Positions 27,401 to 35,976 of a DNA stretch of 64,000 nucleotides are shown piece by piece; the first letter of the stretch is position 1; each line of letters begins with the position of its first letter. The notes under the pieces are model-generated. The model had not been told where the DNA came from and ran no database searches. It saw nothing but the letters and a program-made list of their open reading frames with translations. The position numbers were made by a program, and so were the translations under genes. The DNA is from Pseudanabaena galeata CCNP1313 (lineage in GTDB: Bacteria > Cyanobacteriota > Cyanobacteriia > Pseudanabaenales > Pseudanabaenaceae): the NCBI RefSeq assembly GCF_029910235.1, contig NZ_CP112874.1:3977001-4041000 (forward strand). The letters are read 5' to 3'.

Positions 27401-29529
27401 TTGTCTTCTTGGTCATAGCGAAATTGCAGGCTAGTTGTGGGACTGATCTTGGCACTTAAATTTCCTCCGTATCGAGTTTGTCCTGGCACGAAACTAATCG
27501 TGGCATTATTAGCAAAACCTGTTTCCGCCTTACTGTAATAGAGCTTACCGAGAATACCTGAAGCAATCTCACTGTTTAACTCAAAGCGCATTGCTGAGCC
27601 GCTCACGTAGCCCAAGATCTCCGAATCATTTTGCGATCGGGCATATTCAGCAATTAGTTGAGTCTTCTCACCAAAGGAGATGAGGGCATTCGCACCATAC
27701 AGAACAAAATTGCGAATGCCGAGACTTTCTTTAAAATAATTTGCACCAATCCAACTAGGCTGACTTTGACTGCGGTTGAAATGATAACGTAGCTGTCCAC
27801 CATAAAGACTACTGTCACCACCGACCTGCTCATTCTGATAAGTAACGACTATTTGACGACGTAAAAGTTGTCCAGCATCACCCAGTTGGGTTTGCAATAA
27901 TGGCTGTCGAAATAGAATGGAGCCATTGTCATAGTTAATATCGTAGTCTTTGCCACGGATTAGCTCTTGGCGCGAGACTACTGTACCTGCACTAAAGAAA
28001 TCGATTAATTCGATAGTTACATTCTCACTACCATTGATTAACAAACGTTTCGAGAGAAAGTAAGTGCCACTCGTGCCATTAGGGGTGATCGTGTCGCGCT
28101 GAAATCCTTTGCCAACGTTGCTATAAAAGCCCGTAATTTGCAGATCGCCTAAATTAAAGTTCCCTTTGAAACCTTGCAATTGCCTTGAAATCGCACTAAA
28201 CTGCTGCGATCGCGTGGCGAACTCTTCTGTCCCATAATTACCCCACATGAAGTAATCAGTACTTGCACCCTGCACAGGCGAATTACGCTCAAAGCGCAAA
28301 AACAGGCTGTCATAGGATGGCGTTGTGCGAGTTACGCTAGAGCTATCACCATAGACAGGATATTGTTGATCGCAATATTTTTCTGTGCCAGCTAAGCTGC
28401 TATTGCCAGCACAGTCTTGATTAAGAGTGCGGCTGTTATTAAATGCACCTGTAAATAGCCATTCTCCAACACGTCCAGTTCCAAATACCGCACCATATAG
28501 GTCAACTTGAGTACGATTGTCGCGATCGGCAGGCAAAAAGTCCCGCAAGCTGCGATAGAAGTCAGTTCCTCTTGCGCCAACCCGCAGATCAATTACTCCA
28601 GTCACCAATGAAGGGCGCAAATCAGTTTCAAACTGAACCTGCGTAAAAGCTTCCATTTGAGCGTTAACCGCTCGAATTGTCACTGTTCCTGTCTTTAATC
28701 CCGATCGCAACTGGGTTGAGAACTTCCCTTGTTTAGCTTCAACTTGAAAGCCGGGCTGTTCTGACGAAGCATCAGTACCAATAAACGTACCTTCACTAGC
28801 TTCAAGGGTGACTAATGCATCCCAGTTGGAACGATTGCCATCTTCATCAACTAATTGTCCATCAACTGTCACATAGGAACGCCCATCCGCAGGAACTTTC
28901 GATTCCAACGTACTCACAACTAATTTAGTGGGAGCGCCACGAACTTTGAGATTGATGGAACTAGAAGCTGATTCAGAACCGATCGCTCTTGCCGTAATCT
29001 GGTTGTCACCTGCCTGCAAAGGTACGCCATACCATGTTTGCGTGATGGTTTTATTAGTTTCATCTAGTTCCGATCGCCCAATTGAACTAGGATCAACAGC
29101 TTTTCCATTTACCAAAAGCTCAATCCTAGCATTGCTCGGCATTTGGATGACTACGGTCGCCGCAGGAGCATCCAAAACAGTGCCAACCGTAGGCGAAAGA
29201 ATAACGATGCGCGGAGATGAGTTGTCAGATGGATTAGGAGTATTAGCAGTTTTCGGAATATCGGTAACAGCCTCAGAAGTCTTGAGGGTGCTAGGAACTT
29301 TCTCAGTAGATGAGGATTGATCTAGTTGTTGAGAATTTTTACTCTGATTAGGTTTTTCTCCAGTCTGACGATCCGTTTGACTAGTTAAGTTGTCTTTTTG
29401 CTTAATGTCTGGATCATTTTTGATGTCAGTAACTAATTCTGCTTTGACCATTGCTGTTGTCAGTAACAACATGATCTGCGGCAAAACTAAAATCCCTAAC
29501 TTTACAAGAGGTGCAGAAGTGTTTTTCAT
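24469..29529 (-). CDS. Giant outer-membrane barrel with Ig-like and tandem OmpA-like domains
   Basis: This is a 1686-residue protein. It has a signal peptide (about 1-30), a Ser/Thr/Asn-rich spacer (31-105) and an Ig-like domain near 106-197. A Big_1/invasin-like domain lies at about 198-300 (LVVSTLESKVPADGRSYVTV). A long region of alternating aromatic/polar strands at about 305-1170 reads as an outer-membrane beta barrel. A Pro/Gln linker (PPRQQQEPVEPVAP) precedes an OmpA-like domain near 1220-1320. A weaker OmpA-like copy lies near 1390-1490, and a C-terminal tail has no known motif. Its ATG overlaps the upstream stop (TAATG). It could be the outer-membrane anchor or exit pore for the DUF11 proteins encoded with it; that role is inference. 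Confidence 0.75.
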   Translation of the reverse strand: MKNTSAPLVKLGILVLPQIMLLLTTAMVKAELVTDIKNDPDIKQKDNLTSQTDRQTGEKPNQSKNSQQLDQSSSTEKVPSTLKTSEAVTDIPKTANTPNPSDNSSPRIVILSPTVGTVLDAPAATVVIQMPSNARIELLVNGKAVDPSSIGRSELDETNKTITQTWYGVPLQAGDNQITARAIGSESASSSINLKVRGAPTKLVVSTLESKVPADGRSYVTVDGQLVDEDGNRSNWDALVTLEASEGTFIGTDASSEQPGFQVEAKQGKFSTQLRSGLKTGTVTIRAVNAQMEAFTQVQFETDLRPSLVTGVIDLRVGARGTDFYRSLRDFLPADRDNRTQVDLYGAVFGTGRVGEWLFTGAFNNSRTLNQDCAGNSSLAGTEKYCDQQYPVYGDSSSVTRTTPSYDSLFLRFERNSPVQGASTDYFMWGNYGTEEFATRSQQFSAISRQLQGFKGNFNLGDLQITGFYSNVGKGFQRDTITPNGTSGTYFLSKRLLINGSENVTIELIDFFSAGTVVSRQELIRGKDYDINYDNGSILFRQPLLQTQLGDAGQLLRRQIVVTYQNEQVGGDSSLYGGQLRYHFNRSQSQPSWIGANYFKESLGIRNFVLYGANALISFGEKTQLIAEYARSQNDSEILGYVSGSAMRFELNSEIASGILGKLYYSKAETGFANNATISFVPGQTRYGGNLSAKISPTTSLQFRYDQEDNVGIAPRPLTTLADLLNTRQEAIPGSLVNNSLRTISLGVQQNIGAALLNLDVLYRDRQDRQIPNVLSSNSTQLRSRLSVPIADNLRVTAQNEVSLSASSDAVIPDRSVLALDWTIVQGLTARLGQQWFHSGPLAGNAITSADLLGEYKLGTDTTFTGRYSVIGGANNAASTQGALGINQRWQILPGLRMSFGYEHIFGSFATATTTGTSFLQPFAVGQSSSALTFQNGSSFNIGAEYTDNPDFKASARFEHRSDSNTTSTVFTAAALGKLSPALTMLFNYQQSSAANQLISGLGTISNLKVGLAYRDPEDDKFNVLLRYEYRQNPSIVPESLLIGSGSGYADHTLALEAIYAPNWQWEFYGKLALRNSTTTIARDFTGVSSTNLSQFRVTYRLGYNVELVGETRFLNQPTAGYSELGLVGEVGYFLTPNLRLAAGYSSGSVNVDRDFNGSRSASGLYAGITVKLNELFDGFGLQKTPPRQQQEPVEPVAPVAKTPQPEQKLAAAIPPSPQIISLNVARSLTFKEGRQGKSTELAVSDIAILENLASVLKEYNNLSIDIQGHIGSLAEMNSGDNLAANRMMAARKYLLERGVASSQMTLRSLGGIASTNSSNQASTANATPVSFALSGQADVFNAIATRLQTMASNSPTTEFLQSILPNAQSTLQANATPVNRPSNISGANPNISVGVDVGNDGKIADLSYATLDRMVERLNTNPNLMFEIQTSSAFSAVSGQDLETFKLLAVRSYLLDKGVSSDRILLSSNRANQAGNSQVYISLNVDESNINIATTPTTPSTSQASATTIPVPLATADTSTSPLAVLLEADRRLSNWLESAIPDSQLNPQFNPVFNTSIQIPNLEFSPLLTQLPTVDSFLLAIARPVDPAFPSDDRDRLWSYAFEASPTQLVSMLLGNELTVNNSANSPANVNPTDGATRRLATAFNFLLTSEGDTVTALLRAMGISTTEKSGFVIDPDQLSNLKN

Positions 29530-31079
29530 TACTTTGTACCTTCCTGTTTTGTATCGCTTATACCACGAGCCGCAGGGGTGACTGCAAAGTTAACCCGCCC
29601 TAATGCTCCAGGAGCAAGTCGCACTAAACGAGATTGGCTATTACGCTCAATAAAATACAAGTTAGGTGCAAGGGTATATCCTGGAACGGAAGTTAAGTCG
29701 AGTGCTAAAGTGCGGTTACCAGATAGAACACTACTGAGAGAGTAAAGTCCATTCGCATCAGTCACTATTCGATTACCATCATCCATATAAATCACTGCAT
29801 TCGGTACGCCTGGTTCACCGGGTTGCTGTTCGCCATCAAAGTTTTTATCAACAAATACTCGTCCAACTAAGGTTCCACAATCGGACAAGATCCCTGGACG
29901 AATTCGCATCAAATGTGATACAGGCCCAGTACGAACGATTCGTCTGTTATCAGTACGTGTACCTGATATAGAGGCTCGGTTAATCCCACTTCCACGAATC
30001 GCATCATTGGTAACCTGTGCAGCATAGACAATATTAAGGGGAATATTGTCAGATGCTATAGGAAGTGCAACATTGGGGCGGAAAGTCAAGCTGCGTCCAT
30101 TCCGTTCCACGGTTACATTAACTGCATTGCCACCAAGCTCAGCACGAACTGAACCATCAACATATTGGAAGCCTAGTGGTAAATCGTCGCGAATTTCGGG
30201 ATTATTAATCAACGTAGTTGACAGATTTCTAGCATTTAAGCGATAAACAACAATATCGCCTGGCTCTGCTGCGGCGCGATCGCCTGTTTTTAAAAGTTGA
30301 ATTGCTTGAGCTTCGCAGGTCGCAATATCAAGATTATTGATGGCTACAGCTAAACTTAAACCTACAGTTTCGGCATTAGCGATATTAATAACCCCATTTA
30401 CAGAGGTAGCTGCATTCGTAGCTGAGATCGGTTCGCCATCTAGGGCTGTAGCAGTGTAGCTAACAATATTACCACTGCGTGCAGTAATGGTAATTCTGAC
30501 CCTTCGTTCGGCAAGGGGCGAGGTTGCGGGTGGCTTTACCGCTAAAATGTATTCTCTCCCAACATCAACTTGACCACGGCTGACATCCAGCAAAAAGTTG
30601 AATCGACCCTGATCGCTATTGACCAAGACGAAGGGATTAGCGTTAAAGAAATTGGGACTGATACCAACTGCTTGTTTTGTCCTAGGTGGCACTGTAGCCG
30701 TTAGCGAAACAGGTAAACCAATATCACCAGTGGAATTCAGTAATTCATACAAGCCCACACTGAAGCCCGTGTAATCTGGTAATAGCCCCCCATCACAGGA
30801 GGTCAAAGTACCAAATGGATCAACTAGTGGGGGGACTATTGGTATAGTTGATGCTTGAAGTACAGCAGAAACTCCAGTAAAGGTAGAAATTACATTTTCT
30901 GGATTGGTGTAACTATAGCTGAAGGTCGCAGTATTCCGAATCTGAGTAGTTGTCTGAGCTGGTTGCGCCAAACTAGATTCGCATACTTGAAAACTTCCAA
31001 ACAGAACTATGGCAGTAAGGCTTAAACTGTTTCGCAGAAAATTCTGTTTTATTGCACAATTTCGAGTTTTCATTTCCAA
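29529..31079 (-). CDS. Exported DUF11 protein with C-terminal Cna-B/SdrD-like domain
   Basis: The 516-residue protein has a signal peptide ending near SSLAQP. A short segment (TTTQIRNTATFSYSY) is also seen at the start of the larger DUF11 protein encoded upstream. A DUF11 domain lies at about 260-390 (IQLLKTGDRAAAEPGDIVVY). From about 400 comes a Cna-B/SdrD-like domain: GRVFVDKNFDGEQQPGEPGV, then TDANGLYSLSSVLSG. It overlaps the barrel gene by one base, so the two are translationally coupled; this suggests a fixed stoichiometry or direct partnership. Confidence 0.82.
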   Translation of the reverse strand: MEMKTRNCAIKQNFLRNSLSLTAIVLFGSFQVCESSLAQPAQTTTQIRNTATFSYSYTNPENVISTFTGVSAVLQASTIPIVPPLVDPFGTLTSCDGGLLPDYTGFSVGLYELLNSTGDIGLPVSLTATVPPRTKQAVGISPNFFNANPFVLVNSDQGRFNFLLDVSRGQVDVGREYILAVKPPATSPLAERRVRITITARSGNIVSYTATALDGEPISATNAATSVNGVINIANAETVGLSLAVAINNLDIATCEAQAIQLLKTGDRAAAEPGDIVVYRLNARNLSTTLINNPEIRDDLPLGFQYVDGSVRAELGGNAVNVTVERNGRSLTFRPNVALPIASDNIPLNIVYAAQVTNDAIRGSGINRASISGTRTDNRRIVRTGPVSHLMRIRPGILSDCGTLVGRVFVDKNFDGEQQPGEPGVPNAVIYMDDGNRIVTDANGLYSLSSVLSGNRTLALDLTSVPGYTLAPNLYFIERNSQSRLVRLAPGALGRVNFAVTPAARGISDTKQEGTK

Positions 31080-31171
31080 CAGTTAACCTTAAAACCCTGT
31101 AAATATTTTCAGAGATAGAATCCGCACTGTGACGTAGTGCAATTCATAAATTTTCTTATGCTAAAGCATAT

Positions 31172-31738
31172 TTAACGAATGCGAACTTTATAGGTTGCGT
31201 AGGCAACTGTTTTCGCCGAGAAGTTATCACCAAATCTCCAGCGAATGTGAGTGTACATGCTTTCTGGCGCTGGACGGGTGACAATTTCTCCATTTTCTAG
31301 CTTGACGCGAATTGTGGGCTTTTCAGTGTAAGTTTTACCGCCATCAATGCTGTAGTCTAGTTTTGCACCTTCCACGTTTGGAAGAGTTGCTGAACCTAGG
31401 ACATAAACTGAACCTTTGGGAATTGGTTGATTGACGACTAACTTTTTGATTTGCCGATCGCTAGTATTGCTTGCAGTTACAACATAGCGAATGGTTTCTC
31501 CTGGACGGAGTGACGCATCAGTGGGCAGTGGTTTCCAATCAACGCGCCCAGAAGCTGTAGCAATAATTGATTGCCTTTCCGCAGCAAGTTTTAGTTGCAC
31601 TGGGGATTCTTGCTTAGCCGTTTGCGCGATCGCAGGGTCACTATTTTGCAAGCTAGCTAGGCTTGGCATTACAGTAGCAAAAGAGATAGAAGAAATAAGG
31701 GCGATCGCACCCAAACTGGTTATATTTATACGTTTCAT
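31172..31738 (-). CDS. Small exported DUF11-like protein
   Basis: The 188-residue product from ATG 31738 (MKRINITSLGAIALISSISF) is preceded by AGGTAAG at a proper distance, which decides this start over one 22 codons upstream. A signal peptide and a processed spacer are followed by a single DUF11-like fold: SLRPGETIRYVVTASNTSDRQ, then VNQPIPKGSVYVLGSA. It ends YATYKVRIR, much like the other DUF11 proteins of the run. It lies after the 132-bp gap containing a long perfect hairpin and could be a minor subunit or tip protein; that is inference. Confidence 0.8.
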   Translation of the reverse strand: MKRINITSLGAIALISSISFATVMPSLASLQNSDPAIAQTAKQESPVQLKLAAERQSIIATASGRVDWKPLPTDASLRPGETIRYVVTASNTSDRQIKKLVVNQPIPKGSVYVLGSATLPNVEGAKLDYSIDGGKTYTEKPTIRVKLENGEIVTRPAPESMYTHIRWRFGDNFSAKTVAYATYKVRIR

Positions 31739-31812
31739 TTGGCTTACCTGATTTATAACAATCAACAAACAACAAAGATCAACAGTAACTACTAGCAAGA
31801 TCAAGTAATGGG

Positions 31813-31851
31813 GATTCGATTAGGTTCAGTCAATCTGAACCTAATCGAATC
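31813..31851 (-). promoter_or_regulatory. Perfect 17-bp hairpin inside the surface operon
   Basis: Arms GATTCGATTAGGTTCAG and CTGAACCTAATCGAATC with a five-base loop lie just after the stop of the first surface gene. No T-tract follows, so it is unlikely to be a simple terminator. It may stabilise the upstream mRNA or reduce read-through, making the first gene product more abundant than the rest. Confidence 0.6.
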
Positions 31852-31870
31852 GATAAATTCAATCAACTAC

Positions 31871-34543
31871 CTATCTGACACGACGTTGGAACGTGAAGGT
31901 TCCATTAGCTCCTGGAGCTAATGTGGGAATACTGTCGAGATATCTAGTGACATTCACATCTGCGGTTGTTGTAGCCGTTGCACCGTTAAAGAAGGTGATA
32001 ACAGCACCAGCAGTAGCATCTGCCGCAGTATTAGCCACGTTGAAAGTAGTAGTAGCCCAGTTGTTAGTACCAGCCGCACCATCTTCGGTAATGACGATGT
32101 TGTTCGCATTCAAGATCACATTCCCAGTGCCAGATGCAGGTGTGGAAATGTTACTGTAGGTGATCTGATACAGGATAATATTGCCTGGAGCAGGAGTTTT
32201 AGGGTTACCATCTAGGATGCCATTTGCACCTGCTACTGGTGCTCCAGTAGTTCCATCCAGAATCTGAGAAGCCTTAACGAGATTCAGGTACCCAGTATAG
32301 ACACGATCCATCTTGATGTTGAATGGATTGTCTTGAGCTAAGGATGCTACTGTTGGGTCTGCCCCTGTCCCATTTGTAGTCCTCTTGAACGTAGAGCCAT
32401 CACCAGTATTGCTATTTACGTAGGAGACAATTGGCACAGAATAACCAGTTGTGACAACAGAACCAGCAGGGAGATCAACAGTAACTGTATAGTTTTGAGA
32501 ACCTCCAATTCCTAATGAAGGAATGATAATTGGTGTAGCAACAGCGTCTCCTGTTCCTGCTGCATTGGGACCACTGGATGTTAGTGCAAAACTAGTATTG
32601 GCTGAGGTATATGTATAGAGAGCAGTACGACCACCAAAGGAGATTCTGACAATCGTGTTATCGGGTAAACCTGCATGATTTGGAAGGTTAGTTAAATCAT
32701 AAGCTTGAATTTGTCCTGCTGTAGGCGTTAAGGTGTTGTTAACAGCTTGAGCAGCCAATCTTGCTGAAATTGGCTCCAAAGTCACGTTGTCCAACTGGTT
32801 AGTGTTGGTTGCAGGGTTTTGAACCGTATTGGTAAATGTAACTGGTAATGGATCGTAAGTACTTCCAGGTGCTCCTGCTGCACCAGCAGGGACATCGGTT
32901 GCCGACCTATTCACAAAGTCGGTTTGAGCAGTTCCATCTGGACCAAGAGCACCAGGTACTCCTGGAGGACCATTCAAGATAATCCCAGCAGGATTGATTG
33001 TGAAGACGTTGGCTTCACCACCAGTACCAGTACCTTGGTTGTTGTTGGCGGGATCACCGATCGGGTCAGTACCGTCGGTAGCGGGGTTAGCAACACCAGT
33101 GGGAGAAGTTGCGGGTGTGGTGATCGGAGCTGGGGGTACACCTGCTTCATAGTTGTTGGGATTCTGGTCGCCAGACTCGTCATAAACTAGAGGATTGGTC
33201 GGACTGATCAGGCCGGGCGTAGATTGACCAAATACTTGGGCAATGTTGGCAATAGTGACGGGAACAGCGGCGACACCAGTCGTAATTACGCGGAATTGGA
33301 AGCCAGTGGGATCTGTTACTGTTGTGGTTCCTGCTGGTAAAGGTCCAAGGGCAACATATCCAACTCGGGTTACACCAGCAGCAGGGACAGCACCAGTTTG
33401 CCAGTTTTGCCCTACAGCTAGAGGTCCAGTGGCCGTAGCGACCGTGCTATAAACCCTTGTCCAAGTGACTCCACCGATGGTTACAGTAGCAGCTCCAAAA
33501 GTATTATCTAGAGTTGTTTGAGCAGGAATTGCATCAGAGATTAAGATCCTATTCGCAGCAACACCATCAAGAGTAATAGCTGTAGGTAATAATGGCGCGG
33601 GAGTAATGCCTGTAGTACCTGCAGGAGGGGTATTCTCAACTCTCAAATCTAAACGGTATGTGAGTTGGTCATCGGTGAGTGCGGCAGTTCCAGCAGCATA
33701 AGCAATGCGAGTCTTCAGGACCGTGGCTAATGCAAGGTTATTAACTGCTGTCGCCAAAGGCACTGTCGTGAAAGCTGCCGCTTCTCGAACACCGTTAACT
33801 GGCGCACCTGGGTTACCAGTAGCAGGGTTGATCGTGTACACATCCGTAGGTAACGCACCAGCTTGAGTTTGGTTTTGAGTTCCTGCGCTGTTGTCGTTAG
33901 CACCAGTATCACCAAGTCTCACTGATACTGGGTTGCCTGCGACTGTTGCTGTGACTGTCACGGGCACTTGGACTCGGATCGTACCGTTAGGAGGAATAGT
34001 GCCATCAAATGCAGCAAGCGCTGGAGTGGCTTGTACAGCAGTTATAAATGCAGCAAGATCGTTTGTTGCTATACCACCTGCGGGAATATCTACAGGCGTA
34101 GTCAGGACAATGCCATTAATTTCGGTGACGGTTATGGTTCCTTGTGTTCCACCTACAACCGTTGAAGTGCCAGGAATATTAATGGCGGTGACATCGTTTC
34201 CAACGTTAGTGATTAGGAAGTTGTAGTTAACAACATCATTAGTGGTGACACTACCACCGTTAACATCAACGATACCAGCAGGAACGGCTGTCACACCTGC
34301 CACTTCAGCTACTGTAGCTGTGACTTCATTTGATGTTGCGTTGATCGGTACACCAGGATTGTTGGGATCTTCGTAAGTACCTGTAGCTGTGTTTCTGATA
34401 ATTGTCCCAGCAGGAGTGAGGGGTACAACCTGAGCGGAGGCTAATAGTGGGAGTAGTAGTGAAACACCACTTCCTGTCAATGTTGCTGCTATCAACCGAT
34501 AGAATGAAGATTTTGATTTGTTTTTGGGACTATGTTTAAGCAT
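31871..34543 (-). CDS. Large exported DUF11-repeat surface protein, first gene of the surface run
   Basis: The product has about 890 residues from ATG 34543 (MLKHSPKNKSKSSFYRLIAA). The start 12 codons upstream is less likely. A signal peptide ends near LLASAQ. The rest is low in charge and very rich in Thr, Ala, Gly, Pro, Asn and Val, as in fibrous surface proteins. DUF11-type repeats are seen (for example VVNYNFLITNVGNDVTAINI near 115 and IILYQITYSNISTP near the C-terminus). It ends GTFTFQRRVR and has no anchor. Likely the major component because of its first position and the hairpin after it; that is inference. Confidence 0.78.
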   Translation of the reverse strand: MLKHSPKNKSKSSFYRLIAATLTGSGVSLLLPLLASAQVVPLTPAGTIIRNTATGTYEDPNNPGVPINATSNEVTATVAEVAGVTAVPAGIVDVNGGSVTTNDVVNYNFLITNVGNDVTAINIPGTSTVVGGTQGTITVTEINGIVLTTPVDIPAGGIATNDLAAFITAVQATPALAAFDGTIPPNGTIRVQVPVTVTATVAGNPVSVRLGDTGANDNSAGTQNQTQAGALPTDVYTINPATGNPGAPVNGVREAAAFTTVPLATAVNNLALATVLKTRIAYAAGTAALTDDQLTYRLDLRVENTPPAGTTGITPAPLLPTAITLDGVAANRILISDAIPAQTTLDNTFGAATVTIGGVTWTRVYSTVATATGPLAVGQNWQTGAVPAAGVTRVGYVALGPLPAGTTTVTDPTGFQFRVITTGVAAVPVTIANIAQVFGQSTPGLISPTNPLVYDESGDQNPNNYEAGVPPAPITTPATSPTGVANPATDGTDPIGDPANNNQGTGTGGEANVFTINPAGIILNGPPGVPGALGPDGTAQTDFVNRSATDVPAGAAGAPGSTYDPLPVTFTNTVQNPATNTNQLDNVTLEPISARLAAQAVNNTLTPTAGQIQAYDLTNLPNHAGLPDNTIVRISFGGRTALYTYTSANTSFALTSSGPNAAGTGDAVATPIIIPSLGIGGSQNYTVTVDLPAGSVVTTGYSVPIVSYVNSNTGDGSTFKRTTNGTGADPTVASLAQDNPFNIKMDRVYTGYLNLVKASQILDGTTGAPVAGANGILDGNPKTPAPGNIILYQITYSNISTPASGTGNVILNANNIVITEDGAAGTNNWATTTFNVANTAADATAGAVITFFNGATATTTADVNVTRYLDSIPTLAPGANGTFTFQRRVR

Positions 34544-35207
34544 ATCGGATTGATTTTCCTCACTAAAAAAAAGCAACAACGTGTTTCGTTACAGGTAATG
34601 TTTTGACAAAATATTACCTATCTGTTAGATAGCAGCGATCTATCAGTAATTAATTTAAGTAGTTGATTTTTTAACTAAAATTTGACAATAAAGTACCTGA
34701 GATTTCGATTTGTTGCATCGAAATCTGAAAGCATATTTCCAAATAATAGAATCAGCCTACATAGGGTTATTTGAATATTAAGACCAGATATTTAGAAACC
34801 TCTCCCAGATGCTAAATATCTTGGCAGTTATTCAAATTAAGTTGTGTTTATGCAGTTATTCCATATTAATGACGGATGATATCTACATAAACTTACTAGC
34901 GAACGTATACGTATATCTCACAAAAGAGTTAGATATTACAAATTTAATTTTCACTACGTATTGATTAAAATTGATTGAATTTACCAATACGCGGAATAGC
35001 TTACATTATACTACCCAATAATTACAATAAGTTATCCAAATATTGTCTATTAATTTTTATTGTTTCTTATTGATGGCTTCAAAATCAATTGTAGTTTTTT
35101 GGGTTTGTGGAAATGTAAATCTTCTGAGTGCGCTTCCATCAACCATCTAGGCTTATTGTATATTCAGATGCCACATTCTCTGATTACGATCGCGATAGAA
35201 TATAGTC
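34544..35207. other. Gene-free control region upstream of the surface operon
   Basis: No gene was seen in these 664 AT-rich bases. There are two notable hairpins on the surface-operon side: GGTAATGTTTTG..AAAATATTACC (34594-34618) and AGATTTCGAT..ATCGAAATCT (34700-34726). The long leader and hairpins suggest post-transcriptional control of the surface genes. The fibrillin promoter must also be here, near 35150-35200, but was not assigned. Confidence 0.5.
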
Positions 35208-35801
35208 ATGACTAGCAATACTCGCAAAGAAAATCTAATTAATGCGATCGCACCTGTGAATCGCGGCTTGCAAATGTCCGAAAATCAGCGTAAAATGATT
35301 TTTTCAGCGGTTGCGTATCTTGAAGAACTCAATCCTACACCTGCGCCTACTCAAGCTCCTGAATTGTTGGATGGCAATTGGTTATTGTTATTTACGACTA
35401 GTCAAGAGCTTTTGGGAATTGATCGCTTTCCACTTTACAAGCTGGGTAACATCTATCAATGTTTGCGCGTATCGGAAGGCAAGATCTTTAATGTTGCTGA
35501 GATTAAGGGTTTACCTTTACTGAGTGGTCTAGTAAGTGTTTGTGCTAACTTTACGGTTGTTTCTGATAAACAGGTTAAGGTTAACTTTGAGCGATTGGTA
35601 GCTGGTTCGCAAACTTTAATTGGTTATCAAGATGTGAATAGTTTCATCGATACTTTGCGATCGCCTAAGAAATTATTGGCGATCGATTTCCAAATTAAGC
35701 GAGAAGATCAGAAGGGATGGTTAGAGACAACCTATCTCGATCAAGATTTGCGAATTGGTAGAGGAAATGAAGGTAATCTATTTGTTTTGAGAAAAGTTTA
35801 A
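35208..35801 (+). CDS. PAP/fibrillin family lipid-associated protein
   Basis: The 197-residue protein carries the plastid-lipid-associated (fibrillin) lipocalin-like fold. Visible segments are an N-terminal helix (RKENLINAIAPVNRG), LLDGNWLLLFTTSQELLGIDR, VNFERLVAGSQTLIGYQ and the terminal TTYLDQDLRIGRGNEGNLFVL motif typical of the family. In cyanobacteria these soluble or thylakoid-associated proteins protect photosystems under light stress. The ATG at 35208 is the natural start. Confidence 0.93.
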   Translation: MTSNTRKENLINAIAPVNRGLQMSENQRKMIFSAVAYLEELNPTPAPTQAPELLDGNWLLLFTTSQELLGIDRFPLYKLGNIYQCLRVSEGKIFNVAEIKGLPLLSGLVSVCANFTVVSDKQVKVNFERLVAGSQTLIGYQDVNSFIDTLRSPKKLLAIDFQIKREDQKGWLETTYLDQDLRIGRGNEGNLFVLRKV

Positions 35802-35830
35802 CAAACGGGCTGCTTCGCAGCCTAATTAAG

Positions 35831-35973
35831 AACTGATGTTACGTAGAACAAAGATCGTTCTAATGTTTTTATGTCAACTTAAAAGAGGATTTGGAGACCA
35901 AATCCCTACATATTTGTAAAAGTAGGGGCTTAGTCTCCAAGCCCAAATCTCAGCCTTCCACGTAACATCAGTT
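35831..35973. repeat. Family D element, copy 1, carrying paired GTAG hairpins
   Basis: Ends AACTGATGTTACGTAGAA / TTCCACGTAACATCAGTT enclose two inverted REP-like hairpins (35884-35945). They match those beside the RAYT gene: GTAGGGGCTTAGTCTCCAAG and, on the other strand, a GTAGGGATTTGGTCTCC form. Copy 2 begins only three bases later. Confidence 0.8.
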
Positions 35974-35976
35974 CTT

